Shown here: positions 62,693 to 64,000 of the stretch, one piece after another
Layout of the letters: the number at the start of each line of letters is the position of its first letter
Numbering within the stretch: position 1 is the first letter of the stretch
Assembly (NCBI GenBank): GCA_026826555.1
Contig: JAKSZT010000089.1
Location: 716,395-780,394, forward strand
Direction of reading: 5' to 3'
Source: Tolypeutes matacus
Lineage: Eukaryota > Chordata > Mammalia > Cingulata > Chlamyphoridae
DNA: 64,000 bases
Program-made: the position numbers and the translations under genes
The notes under the pieces: model-generated
What the model was told of the DNA's origin: nothing
Seen by the model: only the letters and a program-made list of their open reading frames with translations
The model's database searches: none

Positions 62693-64000
62693 CTGCAGAG
62701 AGAGCAAACAGTGCAGGGGTCAGCCGTGGGGGAGCATGCCTCCAGCTCCTCACAGCTACCCTTCACACAGGCACCACCAAAGCACCCCTCAGAGAGGGCC
62801 AGTGCTCCTGGGGCGCACAGCACAGGCCAGGCTCACGTCTGGTGTGGAAAGAGAAGACAAGCCTCCCTCTTGCAAGCAAGGATGAGAGCAGAAGTGTTCT
62901 GAGAAGGAGGAGAGGCTCAATGCGTTTCCACTAGTGGCCTCGGCCCTGGGTGCATTTCAGCCACGGGCATGACAGGGTTCGAGGACGTGTGGTCTTTGAA
63001 GCCTCTGCCTCGCCTGCCACAGGAACCATCCCCCCGACAGCCCGGGGTGCCATGACTGGCTGTTCTGGGCTCTTTCACTGACAAGGGACCACGGGAACGG
63101 CAGTCCACATCTCTGGGGAAAGTGTCAAGAAAGCGTAACCATGAGAGGAGAAAGACAACGCTGAAGTCCCAGGTTGGAGACCAGACACAGAAGAAATGGT
63201 TTTCTGAGAGCAGATGGAAGTCAAGTGACTTAGAGCCTGTCGGGACCCCGGAAGGGAAGAGCCGAGCAGCCCCTGCAGGGCAAGCAGCCACGGCATGTGC
63301 CACCCAGGGCTCCCAACCGTGTCCAACTATGAGGACTTGAAAGTTCCTCATCCATAAAACCCCCGACCGTAAGTTCTTCCAAAATACTAGTTTTTAGGAA
63401 AAAGACTCTGCTTTGTGATCAAGTGTCATCATTGCTGTAACAACAGGCCAAGAACGCACCAGACAACTTCAAGGACTGCAAACACAGGCGCCAGAGGAAG
63501 GTCCGTGACCTACTCTCCCCAGCGAGGAGCGGTGCTGACAGCCTCTGCTCGGCAAGGCCACATGCAGCGCCGGCCCTCAAGGCCTCCAAAGAGGCAAGAG
63601 GGACAGCTGCAGGCAGGCAGGCGGCAGGCAGAGGGGCTCTAGCGCTGTCCTGCCACACACCCCCGGGGGCAAGCAGCCAGTCGGAGGGGGCAGCTGAGTC
63701 AGAACAGTGGCATGGGAAGGGAAGAGCCCGACACAGAGCCCAGTGGATTCGGGGCAGGAGTGAGGGACCCTCACAACAGCCTGGGGTTTGGGGCCGAGAG
63801 CCTGCGGGTGCAGCGACACGGTCTAGGATAGCACCGCTGTGCCTGAGGATGCTACACCCATTAGCAGTGACCCTAAAAGGAACATCAGCAAGGGAGCAGC
63901 AAGTCCCCTGCGTGCAGGGGCAGTGTCTGGCAAAGGAGGATGATCCACTGATGGGCTCTTGTTATTGATGACTAGCCTTACGAGTCATCATAAGGCTCTT
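62693..64000 (-). other. ADCK5 5' intron, to the window end
   Basis: Sequence upstream of the first ADCK5 exon found. I searched by eye for an exon coding MWRP-like residues with a donor of matching phase and found none. No repeat recognised. Confidence 0.5.

Noticed and set aside
63540..63560. Minus-strand ATG TGG as the missing ADCK5 start (human MWRP)
   Set aside because: The next codons do not match and no donor in the needed phase follows.

Overview
This is nuclear DNA of a placental mammal, almost certainly a xenarthran (armadillo, sloth or anteater; I lean to armadillo but cannot separate them). The host group is read from the many tRNA-Ala-derived SINEs of the DAS type, on both strands, and from 3'-end fragments of L1 elements. 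The gene order matches the block at human 8q24.3. No bacterial, plasmid or complete viral element is present, and I found no new multi-gene system. What is unusual lies in splice sites, polyadenylation signals, a zinc-transporter histidine tract, tandem repeats and nested retroposons.

Layout: ZFTRAF1/CYHR1 (+, first exon cut by the window edge, coding exons to 9449); TONSL (+, 26 coding exons, 13884-24509); VPS28 (+, 25632-27402, the last third lost at an assembly gap at 27563-27572); SLC39A4/ZIP4 (+, 29220-33147); CPSF1 (+, 36520-53745, 37 coding exons after a 9.6 kb repeat-filled first intron); ADCK5 (-, 62692-53948, convergent with CPSF1, first few codons not found). Exon borders were set by hand from splice signals, reading frame and remembered family sequence. 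Coding lengths sum to whole codons: TONSL 1357 aa, SLC39A4 659 or 662 aa, CPSF1 1444 aa, and ADCK5 573 aa visible.

The genes share a neighbourhood but not a pathway: a RING/TRAF-type zinc-finger protein (ZFTRAF1), a replication-fork repair scaffold that reads new histone H4 (TONSL), an ESCRT-I subunit (VPS28), the intestinal zinc importer (SLC39A4), the largest subunit of the mRNA 3'-end cleavage and polyadenylation factor (CPSF1), and a UbiB-family atypical kinase (ADCK5). The TONSL, VPS28 and CPSF1 promoters are CpG-rich with ZNF143-like, NRF1-like and CTCF-like sites. Repeats concentrate in CPSF1 intron 1, with further ones at 11.9-12.3 kb, 33.4-35.2 kb and in the ADCK5 introns.
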